Below are positions 19,428 through 30,891 of a stretch of 64,000 nucleotides of DNA, piece by piece. The translations under genes and the position numbers were made by a program. Positions within the stretch are counted from its first letter, which is position 1, and every line of letters starts with the position of its first letter. Location of the stretch: NCBI GenBank assembly GCA_023014485.1, contig JAJOZX010001736.1, forward strand, positions 570,501-634,500, written 5' to 3'. Under the pieces are notes generated by a model that was given only the letters and a program-made list of their open reading frames with translations, did not search any database and was not told where the DNA came from. Origin of the DNA: Bathynomus jamesi. Its lineage: Eukaryota; Arthropoda; Malacostraca; Isopoda; Cirolanidae.

Positions 19428-19850
19428 TTATAAATGAGTAATTAAAATAAAGTAAACTAAGATGTTCATCGTTTCATGTTCAAACTTAATTATAGGAAGG
19501 TTATGCTTAAGGAACATTAATTTTTCTGCCTTTTCTGCTGCCAATCTGTTTCTCTTTTCATCATATATTAATCCAGCACTGCTAAATAATCTCTCGCTTG
19601 GTACGTTTGTTGGAGGACAGGCTAAATGTTTCCTTGCAAGTTTACTCAAGTATGGATAGATATTCTGCGTATTTTTCCACCAACTAATAGGATTATCACA
19701 TGCAGCCAGGCGTTTTTCTTGGTGATAGCTCTCGATCATTTTTACTATATCTTTTGACATCGCGTAGGTCTCGTCATTGCTGCTTGACTCAAGAAACTGA
19801 TAGACAGATTCTGTGATAGATTTGCTTGTTGAAGGTGTTGGTTCTGTCAC
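19428..19850 (-). pseudogene. hAT transposase, C-terminal dimerisation domain
   Basis: A 140-codon minus-strand frame with NPISWWKNTQNIYPYLSKLA, ARKHLACPPTNVPSERLFS, SAGLIYDEKRNRLAAEKAEK and LMFLKHNLP. This is the classic hAT C-terminal dimerisation block (WW, P.S.P.SER.FS.AG, L..E....L.FL..N). The catalytic core upstream is mostly missing; only LATYLDPRYKAKLFS in the palindrome arms remains. The open frame extends somewhat past the true stop region of the family. Confidence 0.85.
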
Positions 19851-19907
19851 TGAAACTTTTATTCTTTTGGTGGGTGGCGAAGCGACAGATTCAAGAGATT
19901 GAAGCTA

Positions 19908-20221
19908 GTTCATTGTGCGCAAAAGTGATGCAAGCGACAAGACGAGAGGCTGTTCTTGTATGAAGTTACTCTCTTGCAACCTACTTAGATCCACGTTACA
20001 AAGCTAAGTTATTTTCACCTAGTACATTAGAACGAGTTAAATCATCACTTGGCAAAGCAGTTGAAAACTGCTTTGCCAAGTGATGATTTAACTCGTTCTA
20101 ATGTACTAGGTGAAAATAACTTAGCTTTGTAACGTGGATCTAAGTAGGTTGCAAGAGAGTAACTTCATACAAGAACAGCCTCTCGTCTTGTCGCTTGCAT
20201 CACTTTTGCGCACAATGAACT
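19908..20221. repeat. ~155-bp-arm palindrome inside the hAT transposase
   Basis: Two almost identical arms meet around 20064 with a spacer of only a few bases (GTTTTC/GAAAAC region). The right arm, read on the minus strand, encodes SLATYLDPRYKAKLFSPST, a hAT core motif collinear with the C-terminal domain. The left arm is the inverted extra copy. Confidence 0.85.
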
Positions 20222-20439
20222 AGTTCTATTAATGCAGTAGAATTTGATAATTTCCGCTTATTAATGACATTTTATCTCAACGGTCCACATCCGCACGACA
20301 TCCGCAGTCCAAAGTGCGGATGCGGATGCGGATGCGAGAAAATGTGCGGATGTTCCGCGGATGCGGATGCGGATGTGACCTACATCACTAATATATATAT
20401 TATATATACCTTAACCTCGTTGCGGTTTCGTGCGTCGGT

Positions 20440-22640
20440 CTCTCTTCACACGAAGGTCAAGCTGGTGGCCCCGCCTCTAGGCCTGGCTTGGTGGAGGAGC
20501 GAGTTGCTTTCTTGCGCTCTCCAACGCACATAGTCAGGTACACCCGGCTCATCTGGTATCGTCTTGAGCCAGGCATCTAGTCTTCTCTTGAAGACTTCAA
20601 CTTTGACCCCTGTATTTTCATCAGATCCTAAGGAAGCTGGTTAAAAAGTCTTGACCCCCTGACAACCATACTATTTTCCTTCAATGTTAAGGAAGTCCCT
20701 TGTCGGGCCTTTAGTTTGGGAACACTACATATTCTGCCTTTCCTATTGTCCAGCGTTGTTTGGATGGTAATTGGGTTTAGTTTGAGGTTTGGTACCAGTT
20801 TTACGATCATTTTCCATATGTAGATTATGGTACAGGGAGTACAGATTTAGTTTACGTAGTCTTTCCCAGTAGTTGAGTTCTTTGCAGCCATCAATCTTGG
20901 CTGTGAAATGTCTCTGCGTTTCTTCTAGTTTATTACTTTCTTCCTTTTTATATGGGGACGTCAAAACTGAGCAGTATTCAAGTTTTGGTATGATCAGTGT
21001 TCTCAGCAGGGGAATCATTATTGTCTTGTTTCTCCTTTTGAACGTTCTTAGTACCTGTTCCACGACTCTTTTTGCTTTGTTTATTGCTATCTGATTTTGT
21101 GTCTCGAATTTGGCATCACTGGTCATTATTACCCCAAAGTCGACCGCTTTCGTGCTTCTCTGAATTTCCTGTCTATCTGGAGCATAATATGCAGTCTGTT
21201 TAATTTCCTCATTTCTACCATATCTCAAGAGCTGAAATTTCTCGGTGTTAAATGTCATATTGTTGTCTTCTTACCATTTGTATAGTGTGTTTGTGTCCCT
21301 CTGTAAGGCCTCCACTTCATTTGCCTCGCTGATTGTTCTGCTGATCTTTGTATCGTCCGCAAATGATGTTACTATACTGTTACTGTTAACTCCACTGTCT
21401 ATAGCTGTTAGTAATGAACAGGAGTGGGGCCAGTACTGTACCTTGTGGCACTGAGCTGCGTACTTCTGATTCTGATGATGATACACCTTGAATTTTGACG
21501 ACCTGTAGTCGTTCTCTGAGGAAGTTATAGATCCATTTTCCCACTTTGCCTGTTATTCCCATATGTTTCATTTTATGTGCTATTATACCATGATCGCACT
21601 TGTCGAAAGCTTTAGCAAAATCCGTGCATATGACATCATAGTTTTCATTGCCTTCAAATGCATCTAGGATATTGTTATAATGCTCTATAAATTGTGATAA
21701 GCATGATCTTCCCGATCGAATCCGTGCTGATTTTCGTTGAATCTCTCTAGTGTCTCCAAGAAGTCATAGATTTTCTCTCTGACTATTCTTTCAAATATTT
21801 TCGTGAGGTGGGACGTCAATGACACAGGTCTATCCCCGTCTTTGTATATTGGGACAATGTTTGCTCTTTTCAAGATGCTCGGTATTTCCCCAGTGTCTAG
21901 GGACCTTCTCCATATCCAATATAAGGGTGTAGCTATTTCATTTTTACAGTTTTTAATTAATAGTGCGTTCCATTTGTCCGGACCTGCAGCTGAATGTGAT
22001 TTCATTTGTCTTATAGCTCTGACTATATCTTCTAGGGTAAAATCAAAGTCTGTTATACATTCTCCTTCCAATTTCTCCTCGAAGAATGCATCTATGTCAG
22101 GTATCGCTTTGTCACTTTTTGGGGTACTGAAGACCGATTCATACTGGGTTCTCAATATTTCAGATATTTCTTTTAGATCGTCTGTAAGTTCATTATTTCC
22201 CTATCGATACTCTCCAGTTTTTCTTGTATTACTTTCCTGGCATTGTTGTCTCCGCAGTTTGCTAACTTCGTCGCTACTCTCTTTCTTTTGCGGAATGTTC
22301 TTCTCTTTTGCCTCTCTAGCCAGTTCCTCTTTCCTTTTGGCTCTGCTTTCGGAGCATATTTTTCCAAAATTCTCAACGTCTTTTCTTCCAAGGTTGTTAG
22401 TATTTCCTCAGTTGTCTTATTCTCTAAAGTTGTTCTTCACTCTATTTGGGCCATGTGTGATCTGATTTCTTCCCAAATTATGATCTTGGAGTTTAGGTTA
22501 AAAGCCCCAAATTTGCTTCTTCCTTCCGTATGTGTATTGTCTTTTAAAGTTATCGCCATATTTGTTGATAACTCGATTATATTATGGTCTGAGATAATAC
22601 TTGGGGTTATTTTTATATCGGCAATCAAGTTCGTGTGAAT
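20440..22640 (-). pseudogene. Jockey/CR1-like LINE ORF2, multiply frameshifted
   Basis: Minus-strand pieces in order: the endonuclease C-terminus with ISDHNIIELSTN (about 22628-22437); a basic linker (22391-22173); RT fingers and palm with SAAGPDKWNALLIKN, ANIVPIYKDGDR-PVSLTS and NENQHGF (22155-21685); SSVPQGTVLAPLLF (about 21440); catalytic SFADDTKISR (about 21370); the thumb with LRTLIIPKLEYCS (21258-20743); and a C-terminal tail LKTIPDEPGVPDYVR near 20540. The order matches an endonuclease-RT LINE. At least four frame changes show it is inactive. The N-terminal half of the endonuclease is absent. Confidence 0.8.
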
Positions 22641-23360
22641 GATTGCTCAAAGTTGTTTTTGTTTATTCTTTGGTTTCGCTTGATGAATATCCTCGAGAGA
22701 TTTTAAATTTTAATTTAAAAATTTCTTTAAGAAAGACCGGGCATAAGGGAAACAAAATTAAAATTTTAAAAGAGAATCAATACAATTTAGAAGCTCAGAC
22801 CTTCAACATCGAAGAAGATCGCGTCACGTAAACGAAATAAAATCTTATAAATTGTCTTCTAAATTCTTAAAATAAAGAATAAACGTGAAAGAAATTCAAA
22901 TGTGGCTTAAATAAATAAAAAAAATAAGTCAAATAAAGACTTAGTCTCCCCTAGTATAAAATAAACTAAATTAAACTGAAGAAAACGCAAAATATGAAAA
23001 TATATATTGTGTTAACTTTAAATAGTATGCGTGCGTTGTATTAAATTTTGGTTACAAGGATTTAATCCTCACGGAACGGGAAGTTACCGCTGCAATAAAG
23101 ATCAGTACTATTTGTAATTAAAATATACTGTAGCCATTCTATTTTAATTGGATAATTGCCTTGTGTTAATTCTGAAATTAAAATTATTAAATTAAGAATC
23201 ATTGTCTCAAGTGTCATTTCTGTACAAATTTCATTGACGTAAAATTTTCAGTTTTTCATTGTAATTTTGATTAGTGTTAAATCATTGACGTACTAGATTA
23301 GTTTTTGTAATAAATTGTTTTAGTCACCTCTAACAGAAAGGAAAGGAAAACTTAACTAAC
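22641..23360. other. AT-rich unassigned spacer
   Basis: No gene is supported. One plus-strand frame of 62 codons (22643-22831) is lysine/asparagine-rich with no recognisable motif. Confidence 0.4.
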
Positions 23361-23400
23361 GTTGTGTCTTCGATTAAATAACGAAACAGGCAACGTAATG

Positions 23401-23890
23401 TTGCAAGAGTACCAACCCTCACCCCACGAACCCTTCGATGCTAAGCCCCGCCCCCCTCGTTGCCAGCCCCGAGATGGGACTGCAAGAGGTATGCAACCTG
23501 GAGTTATCCCCCAAGCTGATCCCCCCAAAGGAGAGTGCCAACCTTTGTTTCCAACCCCAAAATGCGATTGCAAGGGGTACGCAACTTGGAGGCGGAGTTC
23601 TCCCCCAAGCTATTCCCCCCAAAGGGGCATGCCTAACCTAAGGGAGCCTCTTCGAGGAGGAAGGGGTTTCCTCACCCCCCAAAGGGGCAGAAAGAGAGAG
23701 AGTGCCAACCTTTGTTGCCAACCCCAAAATGGGATTGCAAGTGGCATGCAACTTGCAGGCGGAGTTCAACCCTAAGCTATTCCCCCAAAGGGGCATACCT
23801 AACTAAGAGGCCTCTATGGGAAGGAAGGGGTTTCCTCACCACTCAAAGGACCAGAAAGAGAAAGGACCAGAGATCCTTGCTCGGCTGGGA
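23401..23890. repeat. C-rich tandem repeat, ~168-190-bp unit, about 2.5 copies
   Basis: GAGTGCCAACCTTTGTT starts two clear units at 23530 and 23699, each with CCAACCCCAAAATG, GGCGGAGTT, CCCCCAAAGGGGCAT and GGAAGGGGTTTCCTCACC. A degenerate partial unit precedes them. The composition is strikingly C/G-rich for this window. Proline-rich open frames on both strands are by-products of the repeat. Confidence 0.75.
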
Positions 23891-23934
23891 GCCGAGCTTG
23901 TATGACTCCGTCGTCCGTTTCCCGCTGTTTTAAA

Positions 23935-24240
23935 GACATCTAATCGGCCAGTTGGCTGAGATGCCAGATAGCTCCATGTATTTAATTCATCAGCCAATAG
24001 AAGGCTGAGTTGCCAGTTTGTGCTATATATTTAATTAATTCATATATTAATTAGCCTAGAAGACTGAGTTGCCAGATAGCATTATTTATTAAATTAATTC
24101 ATATATTATTCAGCCATTTGGTTGCTAAATACCGCCATATATTTTAATTTATATGATGATAGTTGTCAGGTACTGCCATTTATTTTAATTCGTTACCACA
24201 ACAGATGAATCTTCTCCTTAATTCCAACAATTTACTTTAA
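23935..24240. repeat. AT-rich degenerate tandem repeat, ~60-70-bp unit
   Basis: GGCTGAGTTGCCAG or variants (TTGGCTGAGATGCCAG, GACTGAGTTGCCAG, TTGGTTGCTAAATACCGCC, AGTTGTCAGGTACTGCC) recur about five times, each followed by ATATATTTAATT-like sequence. It directly follows the C-rich repeat. Confidence 0.6.
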
Positions 24241-24437
24241 AAGAAATTCTGTTTATTAAATAAATAATTAGAATTTAAACACACCCTCTTTACACAACTA
24301 AAATAAATCACTTTATTAAATAATCCCTATTTTTATTATTATTATTATTATTAATATCGCAATTCACGCTAAATCATGAGTAACAGTGGGAAAGGATGCG
24401 CTTGTATATATATATAATAAACGAATGAACAACTCGT

Positions 24438-24439
<2 letters not shown>

Positions 24440-24506
<67 letters not shown>
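24440..24506. repeat. (CA)n-(TA)n compound microsatellite
   Basis: About 20 CA units followed by about 12 TA units. The surrounding 24241-24835 is AT-rich without a gene. Confidence 0.95.
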
Positions 24507-24511
<5 letters not shown>

Positions 24512-24838
24512 ATTTTATTTTCACAGTTAACTACAAATAATATTCTGTAAATTTTCAAGTTCATTTAAGAAGAAAAAAAATATATGATAAATAAAAGAAC
24601 AATCATATTATTACAGGAAAATAAATGAACACTTTGTGTGTGGGTAAATTTCAATTCAAAAAAACTTATCACGTAAAATCTAAACGTATTTACTGGAATT
24701 TTATCTCCAGAAATTTTTAACTAACTTTCGCCAACGGTTACAACAAGCAAAATTAGAATTTTTTTATTAAACAATGCTTAATAATGCTTGATTTTGGGTT
24801 CAAATGCGGAACGTTTAGCAACCCTAAATACAATAGAT

Positions 24839-24875
24839 CAGTGGTCCCCAGCCTTTTTTTGTATGGCTCCCCAAA
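24839..24875 (+). repeat. Possible solitary hAT terminal fragment
   Basis: CAGTGGTCCCCAGCCTTTTT closely resembles the end of a large group of animal hAT elements (CAGNGGTCCCCAA type). No partner end was found within several kilobases. Confidence 0.35.
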
Positions 24876-24906
24876 AACCAATTATAATGCAACTTCATTA
24901 TCCAAT

Positions 24907-25009
24907 CATTAGATATTATTTTCAATAACTTCTAGATCGCGTGTCATTAGACTACCCACAAATAGTTGTCAATACCACAGCGATTAAGTTCCCCTTAAGT
25001 AAGCGAGAA

Positions 25010-25041
<32 letters not shown>

Positions 25042-25057
25042 GATTACCACTACTAAT

Positions 25058-25112
<55 letters not shown>

Positions 25113-25255
25113 TAGTAGTGGTAATCATAATAATAATAATAATAATAATAATTTCACGCTTACTTAAGGGGAAATTAATCGCTGTGGTATTGACAACTAT
25201 TTGTGGGTAGTCTAATGACACGCGATCTAGAAGTTATAGAAAATAATATCTAATG
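24907..25255. repeat. Near-perfect palindrome with (ATT)n/(TA)n core
   Basis: The left arm starts CATTAGATATTATTTTC at 24907 and the right arm ends with the complement at 25255. The arms are about 155-160 bp around a (TA)n core at 25063-25109, with an (ATT)n tract in each arm. Small differences exist (AGCGAGAAATT against AGCGTGAAATT; CAATAACTT against CTATAACTT). There is no real coding; mirrored 89-codon frames on both strands are by-products. Confidence 0.9.
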
Positions 25256-25415
25256 GGTTTAACTTGGAAAGAAAGAAACATCAATTGAGCTATCAGCTGT
25301 TAAAGTGTGTATACATTTTTTGGGGACGCCCTGTATATATATATATATATAGTAGAGAATTCTAGGAAATTCAATGTACATGTTAATTGAAATAGAGAAA
25401 AATTGAAATAGAGAA

Positions 25416-25495
<80 letters not shown>

Positions 25496-25630
25496 CAGTT
25501 AACAAAAAAATAAATAAGTTACAGGCCTAAAACTTTACTTTAAAAATAGATTACAGTTACAAATTTATATTTAATTTGAGGATTTATTGGGCTGTCAAAA
25601 TTAGGATGATTTATGTATATATATATGTAT

Positions 25631-25692
<62 letters not shown>

Positions 25693-25823
25693 AATCATCC
25701 TAATTTTGACAGCCCAATAAATCCTCAAATTAAATATAAATTTGTAACTGTAATCTATTTTTAAAGTAAAGTTTTAGGCCTGTAACTTATTTTATATTTT
25801 TGTTAACTGTAATATATATATAT

Positions 25824-25857
<34 letters not shown>

Positions 25858-26049
25858 ATATATATATAATATATTAATTTCTCTATTTCAATTTTTCTCT
25901 ATTTCAATTAACATGTACATTGAATTTCCTAGAATTCTCTACTATATATATATATATATACAAGGCGTCCCCAAAAAAATATATACACACTTTAACAGCT
26001 GATAGCTCAATTGATGTTTCTTTCTTTCCAAGTTAAACCCATTAGAATT
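25252..26049. repeat. Second, larger palindrome containing mariner-type ends
   Basis: CTAATGGGTTTAACTTGG at the left and CCAAGTTAAACCCATTAG at the right are the outer ends. Moving inward both arms contain the mariner-type end (25255-25333 and 25961-26046), a GTAGAGAATTCTAGG block, TA tracts, GTTAACTGTAA, and a 120-bp block with CAGGCCTAAAACTTTA. They meet in a (TA)n at about 25640. The arms total about 395 bp with only a few differences besides TA lengths. Confidence 0.85.
25421..25492. repeat. (TA)n microsatellite, long
   Basis: About 36 TA units within the left arm of the large palindrome. Matching shorter interrupted tracts lie at 25812-25873 in the other arm and at the centre (25615-25688). 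Confidence 0.95.
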
Positions 26050-26867
26050 AATAATGGCAGTCAGACTAAGCTTTGAACAAAGGAAATTCATTCTAAAATG
26101 CTACTGGAAGTGTGAAAACGCAGTTGAAGTGCAAAGACAGTTTAGGAGGGAGTTTCAAACAGATCCACCAACGCGACTTACCATCACTCGAATTAGAGAT
26201 AAGTTTGAAGCCGATGGAACTGTTCAGAATGTCCACAAGAAGCGTTCCGGAAGACCACGGACATCGACAAGCCCCACAAAGCAAGAACGAGTACTGGAAA
26301 CGTATCACCAAAGTCCAAGAAAATCTGTGCGGCAAGCGAGTCGTGAGGTAGGAATTTCAGGATCGTCTGTCCAACGCATTTTGAAGCGCTGTCAATGGAA
26401 AAGTTACATTCCAAGATTAGTCCATGCTATTAATGAAGATGATCCGGACCGAAGAGTGGACTATTGCGAGTGGTACTTGGCACGATGTGGATGTGGATTG
26501 GACGAAGGGGTTTCGTAGAATACCCTCCGCGTTCACCAGACCTCACACCACTAGACTTTTTTTTATGGGAATACTTAAAAGACAAAGTCTAAGCTATAAA
26601 ACCTGCAACAGTCGCTGAATTGAGAGCAGCCATTGAACGAGAATGCACACAAATACCAAACGAAATGTTTCGTGATGTTTGCGATTCCATTGCTTCGCGT
26701 TATCAGTAGTGCCTGGACCAGAACGGACGTCAGTTTGAAAACAGGCGTTGACAAAACAATTAAATAATGTCTGTAGATTCTATTACATTTTGAAAATGAA
26801 ATGTATTTTAATAAACACTGCCTTTATAATTATTTAAAGTGTGTATACATTTTTTTGGGACGCCCTG
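25961..26867 (+). mobile_element. Mariner-type element D, internally deleted
   Basis: The ends CAAGGCGTCCCCAAAAAAA (25961) and TTTTTTTGGGACGCCCTG (to 26867) are inverted over about 33 bp, continuing with TATACACACTTTAA, and are next to TA repeats. At 907 bp it is shorter than a full mariner. An extra inverted copy of its left end lies at 25255-25333. Confidence 0.85.
26054..26745 (+). pseudogene. Mariner-type transposase, centre deleted and frameshifted
   Basis: ATG at 26054 ([19 protein letters not shown]) opens a frame with two helix-turn-helix units ([37 protein letters not shown]), separated by a GRPRTS hinge. After [10 protein letters not shown] the catalytic core is missing. In another frame the C-terminus resumes with PPRSPDLTPLDFFLWEYLKD, carrying the third catalytic acidic position, then CTQIPNEMFRDVCDSIASRY with in-frame stops. 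The first and second catalytic Asp are lost, so the element is non-autonomous. Confidence 0.85.
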
Positions 26868-26879
26868 TATATATATATT

Positions 26880-27793
26880 ATACCTACATATTTTTATTAC
26901 CTGGAAGCGCGTTTCAATTTTACGTTCAAACTTTTTTAAAGTTTACTGTATAAAGAATACATGACAGATTCTCTTTACACAACTAAAATAATTCATTTAC
27001 ATTATTATTTTATTACTTAACTCCTATTTTTATTATTACTAATATCACATTTTTCGCTAAATCAGGAAATGTAAACACAAAAAAGCTAAACACAGACAAT
27101 GACAATAATATTATGACATTACCCCATCCGACTGCTGGGGGCTCTGATTCATTATATATACATACTTAAACGTATTTAAGAATATTTGTTTTAACTCTAT
27201 CCTGCGGTATTCTTGCAATTAAAGAATAAATTTAAAAATTCTAAAAAAAAAGATATAAAAATGTTTTGGACGTCTGCATACAGACTTTACATTCCAGGAG
27301 AAGCTGCTTATGATCGGCGTAGATCATCGGAAATTTTGCAACCATCATCAACTGATACCCCATGAGCTGACGATGTGCTCTGTCAAGCTTCCCTATCCTA
27401 GGTCACAATTACTGGGGCCGAAGGCCCAGCATCGCGATAAAACTACAGAAAAGAAAGCACCCGTGAAAATCACGAGCTTCACATTGTGTGACATATACTG
27501 CTACCCGGTCCCGGGGCCAAGTTGTACAATGTTCGCGAGCGATAGCAAGCTACCGTTTGTTCTAAACTGTCGAATATTACTAATTTGATTGAAAAAAAAT
27601 GCAAAGAGATAGAAAGAGTAGAAGAGGAGCGGAGGTGTTCGTCCAACGCCTGGAGGAAACGCCACCATCTGCCCCACTTTCATCTTCTGGCATTGCTCAC
27701 TTGTCTGCTGGCATGTTATTATAATGCCCTTTGATGAAATGATGTTATCTAATTCTTCATGTGTTGTTAGAGGTACATTACTGAATACAGGAA
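26880..27793. other. Unassigned sequence left of the LTR fragment
   Basis: AT-rich up to about 27240, then a more mixed-composition segment to 27793. Two opposing open frames of 92-98 codons (27310-27588 plus, 27501-27797 minus) contain no motif I recognise and may be by chance. The segment could be the diverged U3 part of the LTR that follows. Confidence 0.3.
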
Positions 27794-28169
27794 ACATTTT
27801 TAGAAGTAAACTACAGTAAGAGAAACTTTTTATTTTCCCCTTCGAGCCGTGCTCTCTTCAAAGAACTTAGTCAGTTAAGTCGATAAGTTATAAAAGAAAA
27901 GTCGATAATTTTAGTATCAGAGAAAGTATCAGAGTATTATAAAAAGAGAAGAATTAACATTTGGCGACCCTACTACCAAGATTAGAAGAATATTTTAAGA
28001 AGCATAACAGTCTGGCGAGTCTGTAGCCAAGAGTTTAACAGAGTGGCGACCCACCATTTGACCGGCGGAAAAGAATTAGAATGTTATAGAAGAAATATCC
28101 GTTGCTGCCTCCTAACTAGAACCCCCGTCGATCCGAACCACCCCAGGGCCATAGACGGAGGGGTTAACA
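27794..28169 (+). repeat. LTR end fragment of the array family, plus orientation
   Basis: ACATTTTTAGAAGTAAACTA through GGAGGGGTTAACA matches, in the opposite orientation, the last ~300 bp of each LTR in the array. It ends at TTAACA followed by (TA)n. It differs by an extra block after GAAGAATTAACA (TTTGGCGACCCTACTACC through TTTGACCGGCGG) that resembles the primer-binding region of the array element. Confidence 0.75.
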
Positions 28170-28199
28170 TATATATATAGGCAATTGTTCATAGTTTTT

Positions 28200-28270
28200 C
28201 TGTATCCACCCTAAGAGGAAGCCAGTGGGCATCGAAACTGTTGCGGAAATAAACTCTGACTATTGGAGTG
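28200..28270 (+). repeat. Possible Penelope-like terminal fragment
   Basis: CCTAAGAGGAAGCCAGTGGG followed by CATCGAAACTGTTGCGGAAA has a GCC-AGTG-GGC stem and a CGAAAC block like the other Penelope-type ends in the window. No coding part is nearby. The bases up to 28620 show nothing else. Confidence 0.3.
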
Positions 28271-28620
28271 GGTTTTTATTATCATATTTTAACCTTCACG
28301 TAGAAAAAGTTAAGTTTTTGCATTTAAATTAATGGATTTTCTTTTACAGCTATTTGATAGGAGGTTTGGAATGATTTTGGCTCTCTTTTTTGTCGGTATT
28401 CGCCCTTGACCCCTCCATTGGTAAGAAAAGAATAAAGGGGTAATACAGCTTTATTATCAAAATAGAGTGATTATAATTGGAATTTATACAGGTTATTTAA
28501 AATAATTAATCGTTTAACAAATAAAACATACATATTACGCATTTACAAATCGAAGGGTATTATACGGTTATCATTTGATGCACCCCCACAAGGAAAAAAT
28601 GTAAAGTAGTTCAAATTCTT

Positions 28621-30006
28621 TAGGTAGTGCTCTGAATTTACAGGGGTAGAGGTTCGACCTCTTTCGACGATGGCTCATGCCGGAATCTAAAAATTAAGTT
28701 AAGGAGGCAAGGGGCCTCTGCCCCCTCCCCGCAGCGAGGCTGCAAACAAAGGAGTCTCGTAATGAAGTGCCGTAATGAAGTGCTATAATGAAGTGCCGTT
28801 CATTTTACAAATACATGTATAATATAAACCTAAATGTTGGGGGAAGACAGTTGAAGGTTAAGTTTCCCCCCTTTTAAACACATGATCAGATGTTTGAAAA
28901 ATTCCAAATAAAAAAAAAAAAAAAAAAAAAAATAATAATAATTTGTATTTTTCGCCGTCTACATTTATGAAGGCGATATAATTTCATAGTAGTACATAAG
29001 TACAATTTGAGTACATGACTGAGTACGTATTAATTTTGGTTCATTACAATTACGACTACAATTATGGATTACTTCACATTCACTTATTATTGTTTAATTA
29101 CACTTCCATTTAAAGTACATTCTTACATTATATATTAAATCATTACATTTAATTACAGTTTCAATGAAGTACATTACAAGTTATTATTAATTACAGTTTC
29201 ATTAAAGTACATTACGTCGTTTACCATTCTTACAGTGTTTTTATATTTATATATGGTTATAATATATGGTTATAATATATGGTTATAATATATGGTTATA
29301 ATATATGGTTATTATATATGGTTATTAGTACAACACAAGTACATGGGCACATACGAGATAATTTATATACGACATAATATGTTATAAAATGTTATAACAT
29401 GTTATAAATTTGAAATCAGAGGGACAAGAGGTTTCACGTTTTCAGATGTTTGATTTATGCTGATTTGCGAATTGCGTACACTTGCATAAGCATTTATGAA
29501 TATCTTGCGAGGGGTGAACGCACTTGAAAAAAAAAAAATAAAAAAAACAATACGAGAACGTATTTGAGCGTTTTCTAACGAATGCAAAAAGTTTTGCATT
29601 TCATAGATTGACACGAGTAAAAATGAATATTTAATAAAATTTATATAGGATAATGATCAAGGGAAATTAATGACGGGAAAATGTGACGTATGGATGAATA
29701 TGGTTGAATAATAATATTTATACTACATAACACCACAACATTATTACTGAAGAATTTACCATACATTGAATACGGAAGATGTCCAAATACTAAGCACATG
29801 ATTCAGTGTACAAGGTATGGGAAACGTAGAGAGAATTAAGTTATTTTATGACGTCATAGTGTATAAGTCATTATTAGAAAAGATGAATTAGGGAAATACA
29901 GTAATGACTAAAGAAGTACAAATCGAAATTCTATCCAAAACTCGCTTAGGCGATTTTGGTTTCTCATGTAAAAATGAATATGGATTATTCATTGTTCATT
30001 TTTACA
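28621..30006 (-). repeat. Truncated, diverged solo LTR (L0) of the array family
   Basis: From AGGTAGTGCTCTGAATTTAC to TTCATTTTTACA this follows the LTR units of the array but is more diverged. It lacks the last ~285 bp of the LTR and ends at (TA)n, consistent with the minus-strand LTR start TGTAAAAATG. About 5-6 copies of the 13-bp ATGGTTATAATAT repeat lie at 29245-29330. Confidence 0.8.
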
Positions 30007-30640
30007 TATATATATTATAATATAAAACGGCGAGAAAACTTAAATGAATAAAAAGAAATCCAAAAAGAAAGAACATCAGACAGGTGTCAGTAACAGCGAA
30101 TCTCTCTTAAATATTCTAATGAAATACAAAACAGAAAATCTATGCATTACGGCTGCAGCTTTTAACTTTTATGGGGTTAGGTTAAGTTAGGTCAGCTGCG
30201 GAGCCCTCCTCTTTACTTTAAAATTTTCGCTTTATCTTTAAATTTGATTCTTCCCTTTCAACTTGTCTTCTTTGTTTTGCTTTAAAACTTTCACTCGTCT
30301 TTAAATTTTCTTACACCTTTTAACTTAGCTTCTTAAACAGTCAGTTTCGCAGTACCTCTCTGTTAGGACATTATTATGCCTTCAGCACTCCAATACCGTT
30401 CAAATTTCTATACGGCTATGCTAGGTTACTGGGCGAATTTCGTTAAAATGGGATTAGGCTAGCTTATATTAAGTTACTCTCGGTATTTAAATAAACTAAA
30501 CTTTCGTGGATTTAAATTTAATTGTTAAAATGTAAATTACTTTTTCTTTTAAAATGGTCGTAACAGCAGCAGTTATGTTATGGTATAATTGCCATTCGCA
30601 ATAGATTTCAAGAGAGAAAAAGAGTAGTCTCGAAATTTTA
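30007..30640. other. AT-rich spacer
   Basis: No gene seen. A short GGTTAGGTTAAGTTAGGT block at 30174-30197 looks like two or three degenerate telomere-like units. Confidence 0.4.
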
Positions 30641-30655
30641 TATTTTATATATATA

Positions 30656-30703
<48 letters not shown>

Positions 30704-30708
<5 letters not shown>

Positions 30709-30891
30709 ATTATTTCACGAAAATAACACGTGAAAAATATTTATGATGAATAAAACCTCGAAGGAAAGGAAACACAGAATGGTGCTTAAGCGCTTTCGTC
30801 TAATGACATCTTCAGTGTTCCTGAGGATGTCATTAGACGAAAGCGCTTGAGCACCATTCTGTATTTCCTTTCCTTCGTGGTTTTATTCATC

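Larger units (their letters stand above)
18936..20390 (-). mobile_element. hAT element with GCGGAT-rich subterminal repeats and internal palindrome
   Basis: The ends TAGTGATGTAG (18936) and CTACATCACTA (to 20390) are inverted. The 8 bases ATATATAT stand on both sides, compatible with the hAT 8-bp target duplication, although the site is TA-repetitive. Within about 100 bp of each end GCGGAT hexamers are clustered in tandem, like the subterminal transposase-binding repeats of other hATs. The minus strand keeps a dimerisation domain and one internal piece of the transposase. Confidence 0.85.

Noticed and set aside
23352..23933. Proline/glycine-rich proteins on both strands
   Set aside because: They follow the C-rich tandem repeat and have no independent support.
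25252..26049. Assembly artefact as sole explanation for the palindromes
   Set aside because: The arms differ at several bases and in TA lengths, which a simple fold-back read artefact would not produce; kept as a check rather than a conclusion.
30174..30197. A second telomeric repeat tract
   Set aside because: Only two or three degenerate units; too short to support.
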